DNA of 25,448 nucleotides from CAVWDI01 sp046259385 (lineage in GTDB: Bacteria; Chloroflexota; Anaerolineae; Anaerolineales; UBA4823): positions 1 to 25,448 of the forward strand of contig JBJYWI010000139.1 in the NCBI GenBank assembly GCA_046259385.1. The letters run 5' to 3'. The notes under the pieces were generated by a model. That model was given only the letters and a program-made list of their open reading frames with translations, did no database searches and had not been told where the DNA came from. Each line of letters opens with the position of its first letter. Positions within the stretch are counted from its first letter, which is position 1. Both the position numbers and the translations under genes were made by a program. This document shows, in pieces, positions 16,709-23,874 of the stretch.

Positions 16709-17548
16709 ATGAAAACCGTCAAAACCCTCCCAGAACTGCGGGTCGCCCGCTCCAAACTGGCGGAACCAGTCGGGCTGGTGCCCACCATGGGATACCTGCA
16801 CGAAGGCCACCTCTCTCTGGCGCGCACAGCCCGCCAGGAGTGTGCCTCCGTGATCGCCACCATTTTCGTCAACCCGACCCAGTTCGGACCCGGTGAAGAT
16901 CTCGGGTCTTACCCGCGCGACATCCCCCGCGACCTGGAACTGCTTGAAAAGGAAGGAGTCGACCTGGTCTGGGTCCCGGAAAAGGACGACATGTACCCTC
17001 CGGGCTTCCAGACCTGGGTCACGGTGAGCGAACTGACCCAGCCGCTTGAGGGCGCCCGTCGCCCCGGGCATTTCCGGGGCGTGACCACCGTGGTCGCCAA
17101 GCTGTTCAACGCGTCCAGGCCTCAGAGAGCCTACTTCGGGCAGAAGGATGCCCAGCAGGTTGCTGTCATCCGGCGGATGGCGCGCGACCTGGATTTTGAC
17201 CTCCAGATCGTTGTCTGCCCGACCGTGCGCGAACCGGACGGTCTGGCGATGTCCAGCCGCAACACCTACCTGGATAAGGACCAGCGCCGGGTGGCAGCGG
17301 TACTGTACCGGGCGCTGATTTTAACCCGGGATGCCTATGAGAACGGTGAAAGGAACCCTGATGTCCTGCGCGGCTTGATGAGCGCTGAGCTGGGTAAAGA
17401 ACCGCTCGCCCGCCCGCAGTACGTCTCCTGCGCCCACCCTGACACCCTGCTGGAACATTTCGGGGAAGTCGAGGGCGGCGCCCTGCTTTCAATGGCGGTG
17501 TATTTCGGGAAAACCCGCCTGATCGACAACCTGCTTCTGGAGGAATAG
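16709..17548 (+). CDS. panC: Pantothenate synthetase (pantoate--beta-alanine ligase)
   Basis: 279 residues. ATP-dependent joining of pantoate and beta-alanine through a pantoyl-adenylate. Motifs in order: VGLVPTMGYLHEGHLSL (HIGH-type nucleotide site), IFVNPTQFGPGEDL, SYPRD, GHFRGVTTVVAKLFN, YFGQKDAQQ and VREPDGLAMSSRN (KMSKS-like loop). All residues usually listed for the family appear intact. The Shine-Dalgarno sequence is poor (only cGAGaa before the ATG). coaX follows after five bases. Local GC rises to about 65% in this gene and the next, higher than in the glycan locus. Confidence 0.97.
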   Translation: MKTVKTLPELRVARSKLAEPVGLVPTMGYLHEGHLSLARTARQECASVIATIFVNPTQFGPGEDLGSYPRDIPRDLELLEKEGVDLVWVPEKDDMYPPGFQTWVTVSELTQPLEGARRPGHFRGVTTVVAKLFNASRPQRAYFGQKDAQQVAVIRRMARDLDFDLQIVVCPTVREPDGLAMSSRNTYLDKDQRRVAAVLYRALILTRDAYENGERNPDVLRGLMSAELGKEPLARPQYVSCAHPDTLLEHFGEVEGGALLSMAVYFGKTRLIDNLLLEE

Positions 17549-17553
17549 CCATT

Positions 17554-18318
17554 ATGCTGCTGGCAATTGACATTGGCAACACCAATATCACCCTCGGGAT
17601 TTATGAAGGCGAGCGGCCGGGTTCGCGCTGGCGCCTGTTCACCAACCACGAGCGCATGCCGGACGAGTACGGTCTGCAGTTCCTGGGCATGCTCGAGCAT
17701 GCAGGGCTAAAACCGGAAGACCTGAGCGGCATCTGCCTGGCTTCGGTCGTGCCTCCCCTGACCGGAAAAATCTGCCAGGCCTGCCGGGACTATTTGTCCC
17801 GGGAGCCGCTGGTGGTCGATACGGGCGTGAAGACCGGGGTCAAGATCCTGTACGAGAACCCGCGCTCGGTCGGCGCAGACCGCATCGTGGACGCCGCCGC
17901 TGTCAAAGCCCTGTACGGTGTGCCGGCCTGCGTGGTCGATTTCGGCACCGCCACCACCTTCGATGCCATTGACCGCAAAGGCGATTACCTGGGCGGCGCG
18001 ATTGCCCCGGGTATCAACATCGCCGCCGAGGCGCTCTTCCTGCGGGCAGCCAAACTGCCGCGGGTCGATCTGCAGCGCCCCCCTGCCGCGATCGGGCGCA
18101 ACACCACCCACGCCATGCAGTCTGGTCTACTATTCGGTTATGTCGCGCTGGTTGAGGGCATGGTGGCGCGTTTCCGAAAAGAGCTTGGTAAAGAAATGGG
18201 GGTGATCGCCACCGGCGGCCTGGCGGAGGTCGTCGCCCGCGAGACCGAGGTTATCCAAGTCGTGGCTCCCTGGCTGACCCTGGACGGGCTGCGCCTGATT
18301 TGGGAGATGAACAATTAA
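17554..18318 (+). CDS. coaX: Type III pantothenate kinase
   Basis: 254 residues. Phosphorylates pantothenate with ATP, the first step of CoA synthesis proper. MLLAIDIGNTNITLGIYEG gives the ASKHA phosphate loop with the conserved Asp. GADRIVDAAA, VVDFGTATTFDAID and GDYLGGAIAPGI carry the substrate-binding and catalytic Asp residues of CoaX. IATGGLAEVV closes the nucleotide site. CoaX enzymes usually need a monovalent cation and are not feedback-inhibited by CoA (family knowledge). GGAGGA precedes the ATG. Placed directly after panC, it continues the same pathway. tsaC starts eight bases after the stop. Confidence 0.97.
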   Translation: MLLAIDIGNTNITLGIYEGERPGSRWRLFTNHERMPDEYGLQFLGMLEHAGLKPEDLSGICLASVVPPLTGKICQACRDYLSREPLVVDTGVKTGVKILYENPRSVGADRIVDAAAVKALYGVPACVVDFGTATTFDAIDRKGDYLGGAIAPGINIAAEALFLRAAKLPRVDLQRPPAAIGRNTTHAMQSGLLFGYVALVEGMVARFRKELGKEMGVIATGGLAEVVARETEVIQVVAPWLTLDGLRLIWEMNN

Positions 18319-18325
18319 GGATTCA

Positions 18326-18943
18326 ATGAAGACGCGTGTAATTATGACAGGTTCATCGGGCTGGGTTGATTCGGCGGTCCAGGTTCTCACGCAGGGCGGA
18401 TTGGTCGCCTTTCCAACCGACACTGTCTACGGGTTGGGCGCGCTGGTCTCAAACCCGCTCGCCATAGGAAAACTATATGAAGTAAAAGGAAGGGACCAAA
18501 CCAAGGCCATCCCAGTCCTGATCGGTGACCTTGAAGACCTTGATGAAGTCGCCCTGGAGCTAACTGGTTACGCCCTCGAGTTGACCCGACGCTTTTGGCC
18601 CGGCCCCTTGACCCTGGTGGTCGCCAAGCGTCCTGACCTGCCGGATATTCTCTCAACAACACCCACGATCGGAGTCCGCATGCCCGACCACCCGGATGCG
18701 CTTGATCTTCTTAAGGCAACCGGACCCCTGGCGGTCACCTCCGCCAACCGCTCGGGAGGCTCGAATCCATTGACCGCAGAGGAAGTGTTCGACCAGCTCA
18801 GCGGCTCCATCCCTTTAGTGCTGGACAGTGGAAAGTGCTCCGGCGGAAACCCTTCCACTGTGATCGACTGCACCGTGAGCGAGCCCGTCATCCTGCGCGC
18901 AGGACCTATCACAATGGATCAGATCAGGGCAGTTACCTCCTGA
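18326..18943 (+). CDS. tsaC: L-threonylcarbamoyladenylate synthase (Sua5/YciO/YrdC family)
   Basis: 205 residues. Makes threonylcarbamoyl-AMP from threonine, bicarbonate and ATP for the t6A modification of tRNAs. Visible signatures: GGLVAFPTDTVYGLGALV, KLYEVKGRDQTKAIPVLI (the KxR-type substrate loop), FWPGPLTLVV, IGVRMPDHP, LAVTSANRSGG and STVIDCT. The length fits the short TsaC form without the extra C-terminal Sua5 domain. AAGGA lies five bases before the ATG. It is the last gene of the + strand operon and is followed, 150 bases on, by a strong terminator. There is no obvious functional link to CoA synthesis; the pairing may reflect housekeeping co-expression. Confidence 0.95.
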   Translation: MKTRVIMTGSSGWVDSAVQVLTQGGLVAFPTDTVYGLGALVSNPLAIGKLYEVKGRDQTKAIPVLIGDLEDLDEVALELTGYALELTRRFWPGPLTLVVAKRPDLPDILSTTPTIGVRMPDHPDALDLLKATGPLAVTSANRSGGSNPLTAEEVFDQLSGSIPLVLDSGKCSGGNPSTVIDCTVSEPVILRAGPITMDQIRAVTS

Positions 18944-19092
18944 AATTACCCCAATTACTTTATTTAACAATTACAAAAATACTCCTTAACGATTCCTCAA
19001 TTTTAGGGGCTCATTTCTCATCTAATCTTCAGCCCTGCTTCATCCCCATTTCAGCTATTTGTGTAGAATAATAGTTGCATTCTCCTCACTCG

Positions 19093-19137
19093 AAAACCAC
19101 GCCGCAGGTAACATTACCTGCGGCGTGGTTTTTTTTT
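19093..19137 (+). terminator. Strong rho-independent terminator after tsaC
   Basis: A perfect 19-base stem (19093-19111 with 19114-19132, core CCACGCCGCAGGTAA) with a two-base apex is followed by a run of nine T that overlaps the end of the stem. It ends the pan-coaX-tsaC operon. The 149 bases between the tsaC stop and this stem are AT-rich and show no gene. Confidence 0.92.
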
Positions 19138-19216
19138 AAAAGTTATTTTGTTCATCTCTACAACCAAATTTTTGCATTTATACAATCAATATTGCCTACC
19201 TGTTACTCAAATTTCG

Positions 19217-19390
19217 TTAACCTCCCTCAATCTGTGCCACCTTATCGCATATCAACCCAGGCACCAGCACATCCCGGTACTGGTTGTCGACCGTCTTGTG
19301 GTTATCCCACTTGACCAGCCGGATGTGGTCGCCTGCGACCCTCAGGGCAATCATGACACCGATTGGCATCCCGCATATGGCTTTGAATTA
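19217..19390 (-). pseudogene. C-terminal remnant of a metallophosphoesterase gene
   Basis: Read on the - strand, 19387-19217 encodes 56 residues and a TAA stop, ending with LVKWDNHKTVDNQYRDVLV and a GLICDKVAQIEGG tail. Aligned by eye without gaps to the last 57 residues of the phosphoesterase at 21164-22216, 33 of 56 positions are identical. At DNA level, 52 of 56 bases match between 19263-19318 and 21213-21268. Just upstream, a TAA (19390-19388) stands where the intact gene has a Tyr codon, and no catalytic half is present, so this is a broken fragment. It sits immediately downstream of the phospholipase D-like gene stop (32 bases away). It explains most of the otherwise empty stretch 18944-19421. 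Confidence 0.88.
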
Positions 19391-19421
19391 CAATAACCGA
19401 ATATTCGATATTACTGCTCGA

Positions 19422-21080
19422 CTAGACCTCCGACCTCGAAAAGAATTTCCTTCGAGCTGAACGATCTGTCTGCCCAAAGTAATCCAGCCACCAATCTCCT
19501 GTCTTCAAGGGTCTCGGCGGGTCGCTGGGTTTGCGCCAATTCAATGATTCTCGAAAGGCGTGGTGGCTGAACAGACGCATAAACTCACCCAGGTAGATAT
19601 CAGCAACCCGTTTGTTTCCCTTCACTACCAGCATATTCTCATCATTATGTTTGGTCGAAGCTTCGCTGAAATTGGCGGACCCGCTCACCACAACCGGGTT
19701 ATCCGTAAGAGGATTTATAAGCATGAATTTGTTATGGACGTATTCCACATATTTGCTTAATCCGGATAACTGCTCTTTCACCCAGCCGTCGAATTTATTG
19801 GTACTGATGAAACTACCAATGGCGAAAACATTCTCGGGCATATTGCGCAGCTGCTGGATCTTCCTTTCTTCCGCATCCCGTTCTGGACCGTGCTTCATTG
19901 GGCGGGTCTTCTTATCCATCAACGCGAACCGCAGCGGTGATTGGCTGTTTTGATAAACATCCTTAAATATATCGTTCATTCCAAAGGCGAAGGTCATGAA
20001 AAGTCCATCCATGGCAACTCTGGCGAGGTTGGCGTACCAATTAAGCGCATCTAGGCTTTTTCTGGGGCTGAATATAATAGTCGTTCCTTCGGGTAGAGGA
20101 CCTGCCGGTAATGGGGAAACTGTTTTAACCACATCTTTTAATACTTTGCTGGTTGGATCTTTCGACAGCGCCTCCCAGTATTCAAGAAACGCGGCTGCGA
20201 TTGTCTGGTCTTCAACGACATGCCCGACATTGGATTGGCCGTAGATACCGCTACTCGAAAAGTTTGCGCTGCCAGTCCAAACCGATACAGGCTGGTGATT
20301 TTCGAGTTTCACGATGAACTTGTTGTGTGAGATGTACGATTTGGGCTGGGTTCTTTCGTGGCTTATGTTTGTAAGCCCCAGATCAGATACAGCTTTTCTG
20401 TTCTTCTCCCGGGGGTTCTCTTTGCGAGCGTCGTAGACAATCTGGACGTCGACGCCGCTCTCTGATACTTCTTTTAATAATTTAAGGAATTGATCGTAAT
20501 TAAATTCATAAGCCGCGATACGCAGGGCATGGGAGCCTGGAACGCTTGATTTGATAAATTCTTCCAGGGCCTCGTTCATGCCGCGTGACAACCATTCATA
20601 CGCCTTGCGTTTAGGCACTTCATCGGGTTTCTTATTCCCAAAACGGCGCACGTATGCCTGCGAAGCAGCTGTTCCGCGGTTGAAATAAATATCATGAATC
20701 CCAGATAAGGGACCTTCCGTTTGTATATTGACTACTGTCTCAGCTTGTGGAATCAGATTTTGAGGTGTGCCTTTCAATGCGGTAACTGTGTAGGTGTAGT
20801 CATGGTTTGGTTTTGCGGTGTAATCAGCCCAATAGAAGCTCTGGATGGGGTGATCCCTGGTTGTATACATCGAACCAGCTGGAAAACCCGGGTCGGTTTC
20901 ATCAAACCGTTTCGAACCTTTCAGGTAATATGCTTCATTCTCGGTGTGGTCTGTTCGGTGGAGTGAAAATCCCAAAAGGCCATCGCAATGATCCCGCGGA
21001 AGATTAATTCCAAGCAGAACGACATATGTGCCTGCGATTGCATTAACAGCAAGATTATCGTTTATATTTCTAACACGCAT
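19422..21080 (-). CDS. Two-HKD phospholipase D-superfamily protein with N-terminal Fn3-like domain
   Basis: 552 residues. Two HxK motifs are spaced as in two-domain PLD enzymes: SHNKFIV (H252, K254) with TGSANFSSSG after it, and VHNKFML (H449, K451) with VSGSANFSEAS after it. The GSxN parts are intact, so a full active site is possible. PLD-superfamily members cleave or transfer phosphodiesters in lipids or nucleic acids; the substrate is not readable here. The first ~120 residues (GTYVVLLGINLP, LLGFSLHRTD, HDYTYTVTALKG) look like a fibronectin-III-type beta domain. There is no signal peptide or membrane helix. GGAG lies seven bases before the ATG. GC is about 42% in a counted line, below its neighbour. 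Fifty-six-codon remnant downstream and intact phosphoesterase upstream are relatives of each other, placing this gene between duplicated sequence. Confidence 0.87.
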   Translation of the reverse strand: MRVRNINDNLAVNAIAGTYVVLLGINLPRDHCDGLLGFSLHRTDHTENEAYYLKGSKRFDETDPGFPAGSMYTTRDHPIQSFYWADYTAKPNHDYTYTVTALKGTPQNLIPQAETVVNIQTEGPLSGIHDIYFNRGTAASQAYVRRFGNKKPDEVPKRKAYEWLSRGMNEALEEFIKSSVPGSHALRIAAYEFNYDQFLKLLKEVSESGVDVQIVYDARKENPREKNRKAVSDLGLTNISHERTQPKSYISHNKFIVKLENHQPVSVWTGSANFSSSGIYGQSNVGHVVEDQTIAAAFLEYWEALSKDPTSKVLKDVVKTVSPLPAGPLPEGTTIIFSPRKSLDALNWYANLARVAMDGLFMTFAFGMNDIFKDVYQNSQSPLRFALMDKKTRPMKHGPERDAEERKIQQLRNMPENVFAIGSFISTNKFDGWVKEQLSGLSKYVEYVHNKFMLINPLTDNPVVVSGSANFSEASTKHNDENMLVVKGNKRVADIYLGEFMRLFSHHAFRESLNWRKPSDPPRPLKTGDWWLDYFGQTDRSARRKFFSRSEV

Positions 21081-21122
21081 AGTTTCGCTCCTTTTTTTCT
21101 AAGCCTTAAAAAATGATTAGGG

Positions 21123-21138
21123 GGTTCTTTATAGAACC
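21123..21138 (-). terminator. Weak hairpin between phosphoesterase and phospholipase D-like genes
   Basis: GGTTCT and AGAACC pair around TTAT. On the - strand a TTTTTT run comes about ten bases after the stem, and a second small hairpin (CTAG-TTTGA-CTAG, 21154-21166 region) is adjacent. It could reduce read-through from the phosphoesterase gene, but the T run is too far for a textbook terminator. Confidence 0.3.
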
Positions 21139-21163
21139 GAAATAAAATAGCGGTCTAGTTTGA

Positions 21164-22216
21164 CTAGCCCGATGCCTCAACCTTCCTAACTAAATCGCTG
21201 ATAAGACCCTTTACCAGCACGTCCCGGTACTGGTTGCCGACCGTCTTGTGGTTGTCCCACTTGACCAATCTAATATTATCGTCGTCGATCTCGAGGGCGG
21301 TCATGCCGTCGGTGTATAGCCCGCAGCCGGAGTTGAAGTAGCACGGCAGCGGCTCTACGCCCGGGTCAACCGCGTCGATCACGCGGTCGCGCTCCTTCTC
21401 GTGCTCCCACTCGCTCTGCTTTTCGTCGATCTGCCTCTGGATTTCCCTGCGCTTGGCGCTGTCATCGAAAGCGCGCTTCTGCTCCTTCAGGTCGGCGATC
21501 TGCTCCTGGAGGGTCTCGGCGTAGGACTTGGAGGCGAAGATCGCCCGGTGGGAGTGACCCAGCACCAAGATAACCTTCCGTGATTTCGCCCAAGAGTAAA
21601 AGGTCTTCTCAAAATCCTTTGTGACGCTCGACTGGGTGGCGGATTTGTTCCCGAACAGCCCGAAGATATTGGTGAGCGGCTCGACAAAGCGGAACATGCG
21701 CACCCAGAAGCGGCTGAACCAGGTGTACTTGTCCGACTCTGGGCTGCCCTGGTGGCCGTGCACCAGCATAAAGCGCACGTCTCCCTTGTGGTCGCGCAGC
21801 TTGAGCGCCTCGCTGGCGAATACGGACATGTCGACTTCCTTCCGGGTGGGATCCCAGATACCGCCCCACTCCAGATCGTGGTTGCCAAAAATCCGGTGCA
21901 CGCCGCGCTCGTTGAAGGTCTTGATGCGGCTGTAAATATCGCTCCCGTACTGCCTGACAATCTCAACCAGGTCAAACTGCCACAGCTCCTCGATATCACC
22001 CAGCAGGATCAAAGTGTATTCGTTGCGGTCGTAATAATCGAGCGCCTTTACAAAGGCTTTCAGGTTGTCGTGGAAGTTGTCCGCCTCGCGGCCGTTGCCC
22101 ATGTGGGTGTCGCTTACAATCGCCAGCTTTTTGCCTCTGGTCGGTAGAACTTTTACATCTCCGTCCGCCCATAAGCTGTCCAGGGTCTCCCAGAGCTGGT
22201 CTTTATCCAGCGCCAT
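21164..22216 (-). CDS. Calcineurin-like metallophosphoesterase with coiled-coil insertion
   Basis: 350 residues from the ATG at 22216, chosen because AAAGGAGG lies six bases before it (a TTG at 22234 is the alternative). The five metal-binding blocks of the superfamily are all present: SDTHMG (D36, H38), LLGDIEELWQ (D74), GNHDLE (N112, H113), VHGHQG (H155) and LGHSHRA (H221, H223). Between the last block and the C-terminal strand lies a charged helix (about 230-280: QEQIADLKEQKR, KRREIQRQIDEKQSEWEHE) predicted by eye to be a coiled coil, unusual for this fold. The C-terminus EIDDDNIRLVKW...YRDVLV is conserved in the remnant at 19217-19390. The fold suits hydrolysis of phosphate mono- or diesters such as UDP-diacylglucosamine (LpxH-like) or nucleotides; which one is unknown. 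Confidence 0.9.
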   Translation of the reverse strand: MALDKDQLWETLDSLWADGDVKVLPTRGKKLAIVSDTHMGNGREADNFHDNLKAFVKALDYYDRNEYTLILLGDIEELWQFDLVEIVRQYGSDIYSRIKTFNERGVHRIFGNHDLEWGGIWDPTRKEVDMSVFASEALKLRDHKGDVRFMLVHGHQGSPESDKYTWFSRFWVRMFRFVEPLTNIFGLFGNKSATQSSVTKDFEKTFYSWAKSRKVILVLGHSHRAIFASKSYAETLQEQIADLKEQKRAFDDSAKRREIQRQIDEKQSEWEHEKERDRVIDAVDPGVEPLPCYFNSGCGLYTDGMTALEIDDDNIRLVKWDNHKTVGNQYRDVLVKGLISDLVRKVEASG

Positions 22217-22222
22217 ATCAAA

Positions 22223-22230
22223 CCTCCTTT
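22223..22230 (-). promoter_or_regulatory. Ribosome binding site of the metallophosphoesterase gene
   Basis: AAAGGAGG on the - strand, six bases before the ATG at 22216. It decides against the upstream in-frame TTG at 22234, which would place this site inside the coding region. Confidence 0.85.
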
Positions 22231-22341
22231 CCAAATCAGGAACCAGTTCAACGGATAAATATCAGGGCCCGGCGGTGAAATGGTGGTGTTTTCAGGTCCC
22301 CACTACAAAACACTTGATAATAACATCCCCCTGCTGGTACC

Positions 22342-22370
22342 AATTTAGCACAAACTTACAGCAAATTCAA
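22342..22370 (-). promoter_or_regulatory. Candidate promoter of the metallophosphoesterase gene
   Basis: On the - strand TTGAAT and TAAATT are separated by 17 bases, about 125 bases before the ATG, inside the 174-base gap after the papain-like gene. The gap also holds an inverted repeat (GTGTTTT/AAAACAC, 22286-22313) in what would be the leader. Confidence 0.35.
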
Positions 22371-22390
22371 GTGTTAATATTATTAAACCC

Positions 22391-23377
22391 TCAACTCATT
22401 TTGCGGCTAGCTTTGGCCCCGGCCTGGTTCACGAAGAAACCGCGCGTCCCCCGGTAAGCAGAATCCTTCAGATATAACTTTCCGTCCGGTAGCCCCAGGT
22501 TCATTTCAAGCGTCTGCATCTCGCCCGGCTTGTTGGGGTCATATTCGTAGACGAGCAGATCCTTGCGGGTCGGGTCATATTCGTACCCGATCGCCAGGGT
22601 CTGGTGGTTCTTGGTGGGATTATCGAACAACTTCCTTGCCCGGATGAGCACCAGGATCGCGGGTCTGCCCTTATCCAGTTCATCTTTTAACTTCGGCCAC
22701 TCAGATCGGGTGAGCTCTCCAATACTGGTTTTTCTGTAAGCATCTACCTGGTCCGGCGCGGACTGGAATTCAAACATCCGGGCGATCACCATGGGATCCA
22801 TACTCTTAATCTGGCGCTTGAGCAGTTCTGCGTAAAGCGCCGCGCCCTGGGGAGGCACATCCGAACCGATTGGAACAGGGATGCTTTTCTTAAAACGGTA
22901 AAGCGCCGCCCCGCACATCCCACCGCAAAAGCCCATGCCTTTCTCCTCAAAGTCCAACCCCAGCAGTTCGGGCTTGAATTTGAAACTGTTGACAAAATGA
23001 AAGCCGTCATTCTGGGGATTAAAAACAGTCATGCGGCTTTCCAGCGGCTCTATCCTGACATTAAGATCAATACGCAGGTCCAGTTCAAGCGGGTGGTCTT
23101 TGAACACATTGGATCTGCCCAACCGGACCCACTTATTATCCTTGTTGCGGATGTCAGCCGTGATGTAAATGTCCGGGCGCCAGGTTGTAAAACCGGGGAT
23201 TTTTGCATCCCAGTAGGCATCTTCGTATTTAATTTCATAACGACCATCCTGACCGGTAATATCCTCCCCCATCAGGTCATCGCCCCCTGCCAAGTCTTCA
23301 TCCCAGGCACGGATTTTCAAACCATGGACTGGCGCGTTTCTGAGTTTATCAAAAGCTGTGCCGAATATTTTCTGCAT
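22391..23377 (-). CDS. Papain-like (C39-like) cysteine peptidase-fold protein with N-terminal transthyretin-like domain
   Basis: 328 residues, no signal peptide. Residues about 15-115 (VHGLKIRAWDEDLAGGDDLMG, TGQDGRYEIKYE, PDIYITADI) follow the pattern of transthyretin-like or C2-like beta domains, with an acidic DEDLAGGDD cluster that could bind calcium. From about 145 the sequence changes: GFCGGMCGAALYRF (C151, C155), then GRPAILVLIR, NHQTLAIGYEYD (H258) and LLVYEYDPNKPGE (D280, N282). A Cys-(about 105)-His-(about 20)-Asp/Asn order fits a papain-like or C39-like catalytic triad. Proteins with GGMC...NHQ...YDPN are known to me only as uncharacterised. Shine-Dalgarno is weak. It is the first gene of the - strand group with the phosphoesterase and phospholipase D-like genes, though a 174-base gap separates it from the next. 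Confidence 0.65.
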   Translation of the reverse strand: MQKIFGTAFDKLRNAPVHGLKIRAWDEDLAGGDDLMGEDITGQDGRYEIKYEDAYWDAKIPGFTTWRPDIYITADIRNKDNKWVRLGRSNVFKDHPLELDLRIDLNVRIEPLESRMTVFNPQNDGFHFVNSFKFKPELLGLDFEEKGMGFCGGMCGAALYRFKKSIPVPIGSDVPPQGAALYAELLKRQIKSMDPMVIARMFEFQSAPDQVDAYRKTSIGELTRSEWPKLKDELDKGRPAILVLIRARKLFDNPTKNHQTLAIGYEYDPTRKDLLVYEYDPNKPGEMQTLEMNLGLPDGKLYLKDSAYRGTRGFFVNQAGAKASRKMS

Positions 23378-23529
23378 GCCTGCTTTCTTTCATCATATAT
23401 TTTATCCCTGCAAACTGTTTCCTATTTTAATCGCAAATCAATTTTTATATACACACCGCCAACCGGACATCAATCAAAATATTACGCAATTTCAATTAAG
23501 CCGGATAACCCATTATGAGGAGAGATGTT

Positions 23530-23838
23530 ATGGACGAGGCTAAAAAAGAGGATTTGTGGAAGACCCGAATCAACCAGAGCGGGGAGCCTGAGTCGGGAGG
23601 ATTAACTGTCAATGAAGCTTTATCCTCTGTGAGAAGACTCTGCCACGAACTGAACGTGATTTGTTTTGAGATAGTGGAAGCTGCGCCGAACAACGACTCG
23701 AATTATGTTACGGCACTCACTACCCACCGGATCGTCATTGAGGCGATCACCGGCGTTGCGATGCAAAAGTTCGGCATCGAGGGACCTTATTACCTGGATC
23801 CGGTCACCCCCGGCGAAGTGCCTTTCTCACTATTATGA
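23530..23838 (+). CDS. Orphan C-terminal fragment of the arginase/agmatinase (ureohydrolase) family
   Basis: 102 residues. After about 22 unrelated polar residues, ESGGLTVNEALSSVRRL, LNVICFEIVEAAPNND and VTALTTHRIVIEAI match, block by block, the last ~60 residues of agmatinases (family pattern GGLT..-A..L.R.L...-NIVG.DVVE..P..D-..-TALAAA.L..E). The manganese-binding part, including the DxDxxDP motif, is absent, so it cannot be a working ureohydrolase. GAGGAGA lies six bases before the ATG at 23530 (another ATG at 23515 overlaps it), so the fragment may still be translated. It runs divergently from the papain-like gene. It is either a pseudogene remnant or a re-used domain; no upstream part is found in the preceding 150 bases. 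Confidence 0.6.
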   Translation: MDEAKKEDLWKTRINQSGEPESGGLTVNEALSSVRRLCHELNVICFEIVEAAPNNDSNYVTALTTHRIVIEAITGVAMQKFGIEGPYYLDPVTPGEVPFSLL

Positions 23839-23874
23839 ATTTAGTAAGGTAAAAACAGACCATCATAAAAAATA

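Noticed and set aside
19075..19396. Two + strand open frames of about 80 codons
   Set aside because: They start at the terminator stem or just after it and run antisense over the phosphoesterase remnant; no ribosome binding site.
21487..21999. 170-codon open frame on the - strand in another frame of the phosphoesterase
   Set aside because: Ser/Arg/Pro-rich shadow of a GC-rich gene; the true frame carries all five metal-binding blocks.
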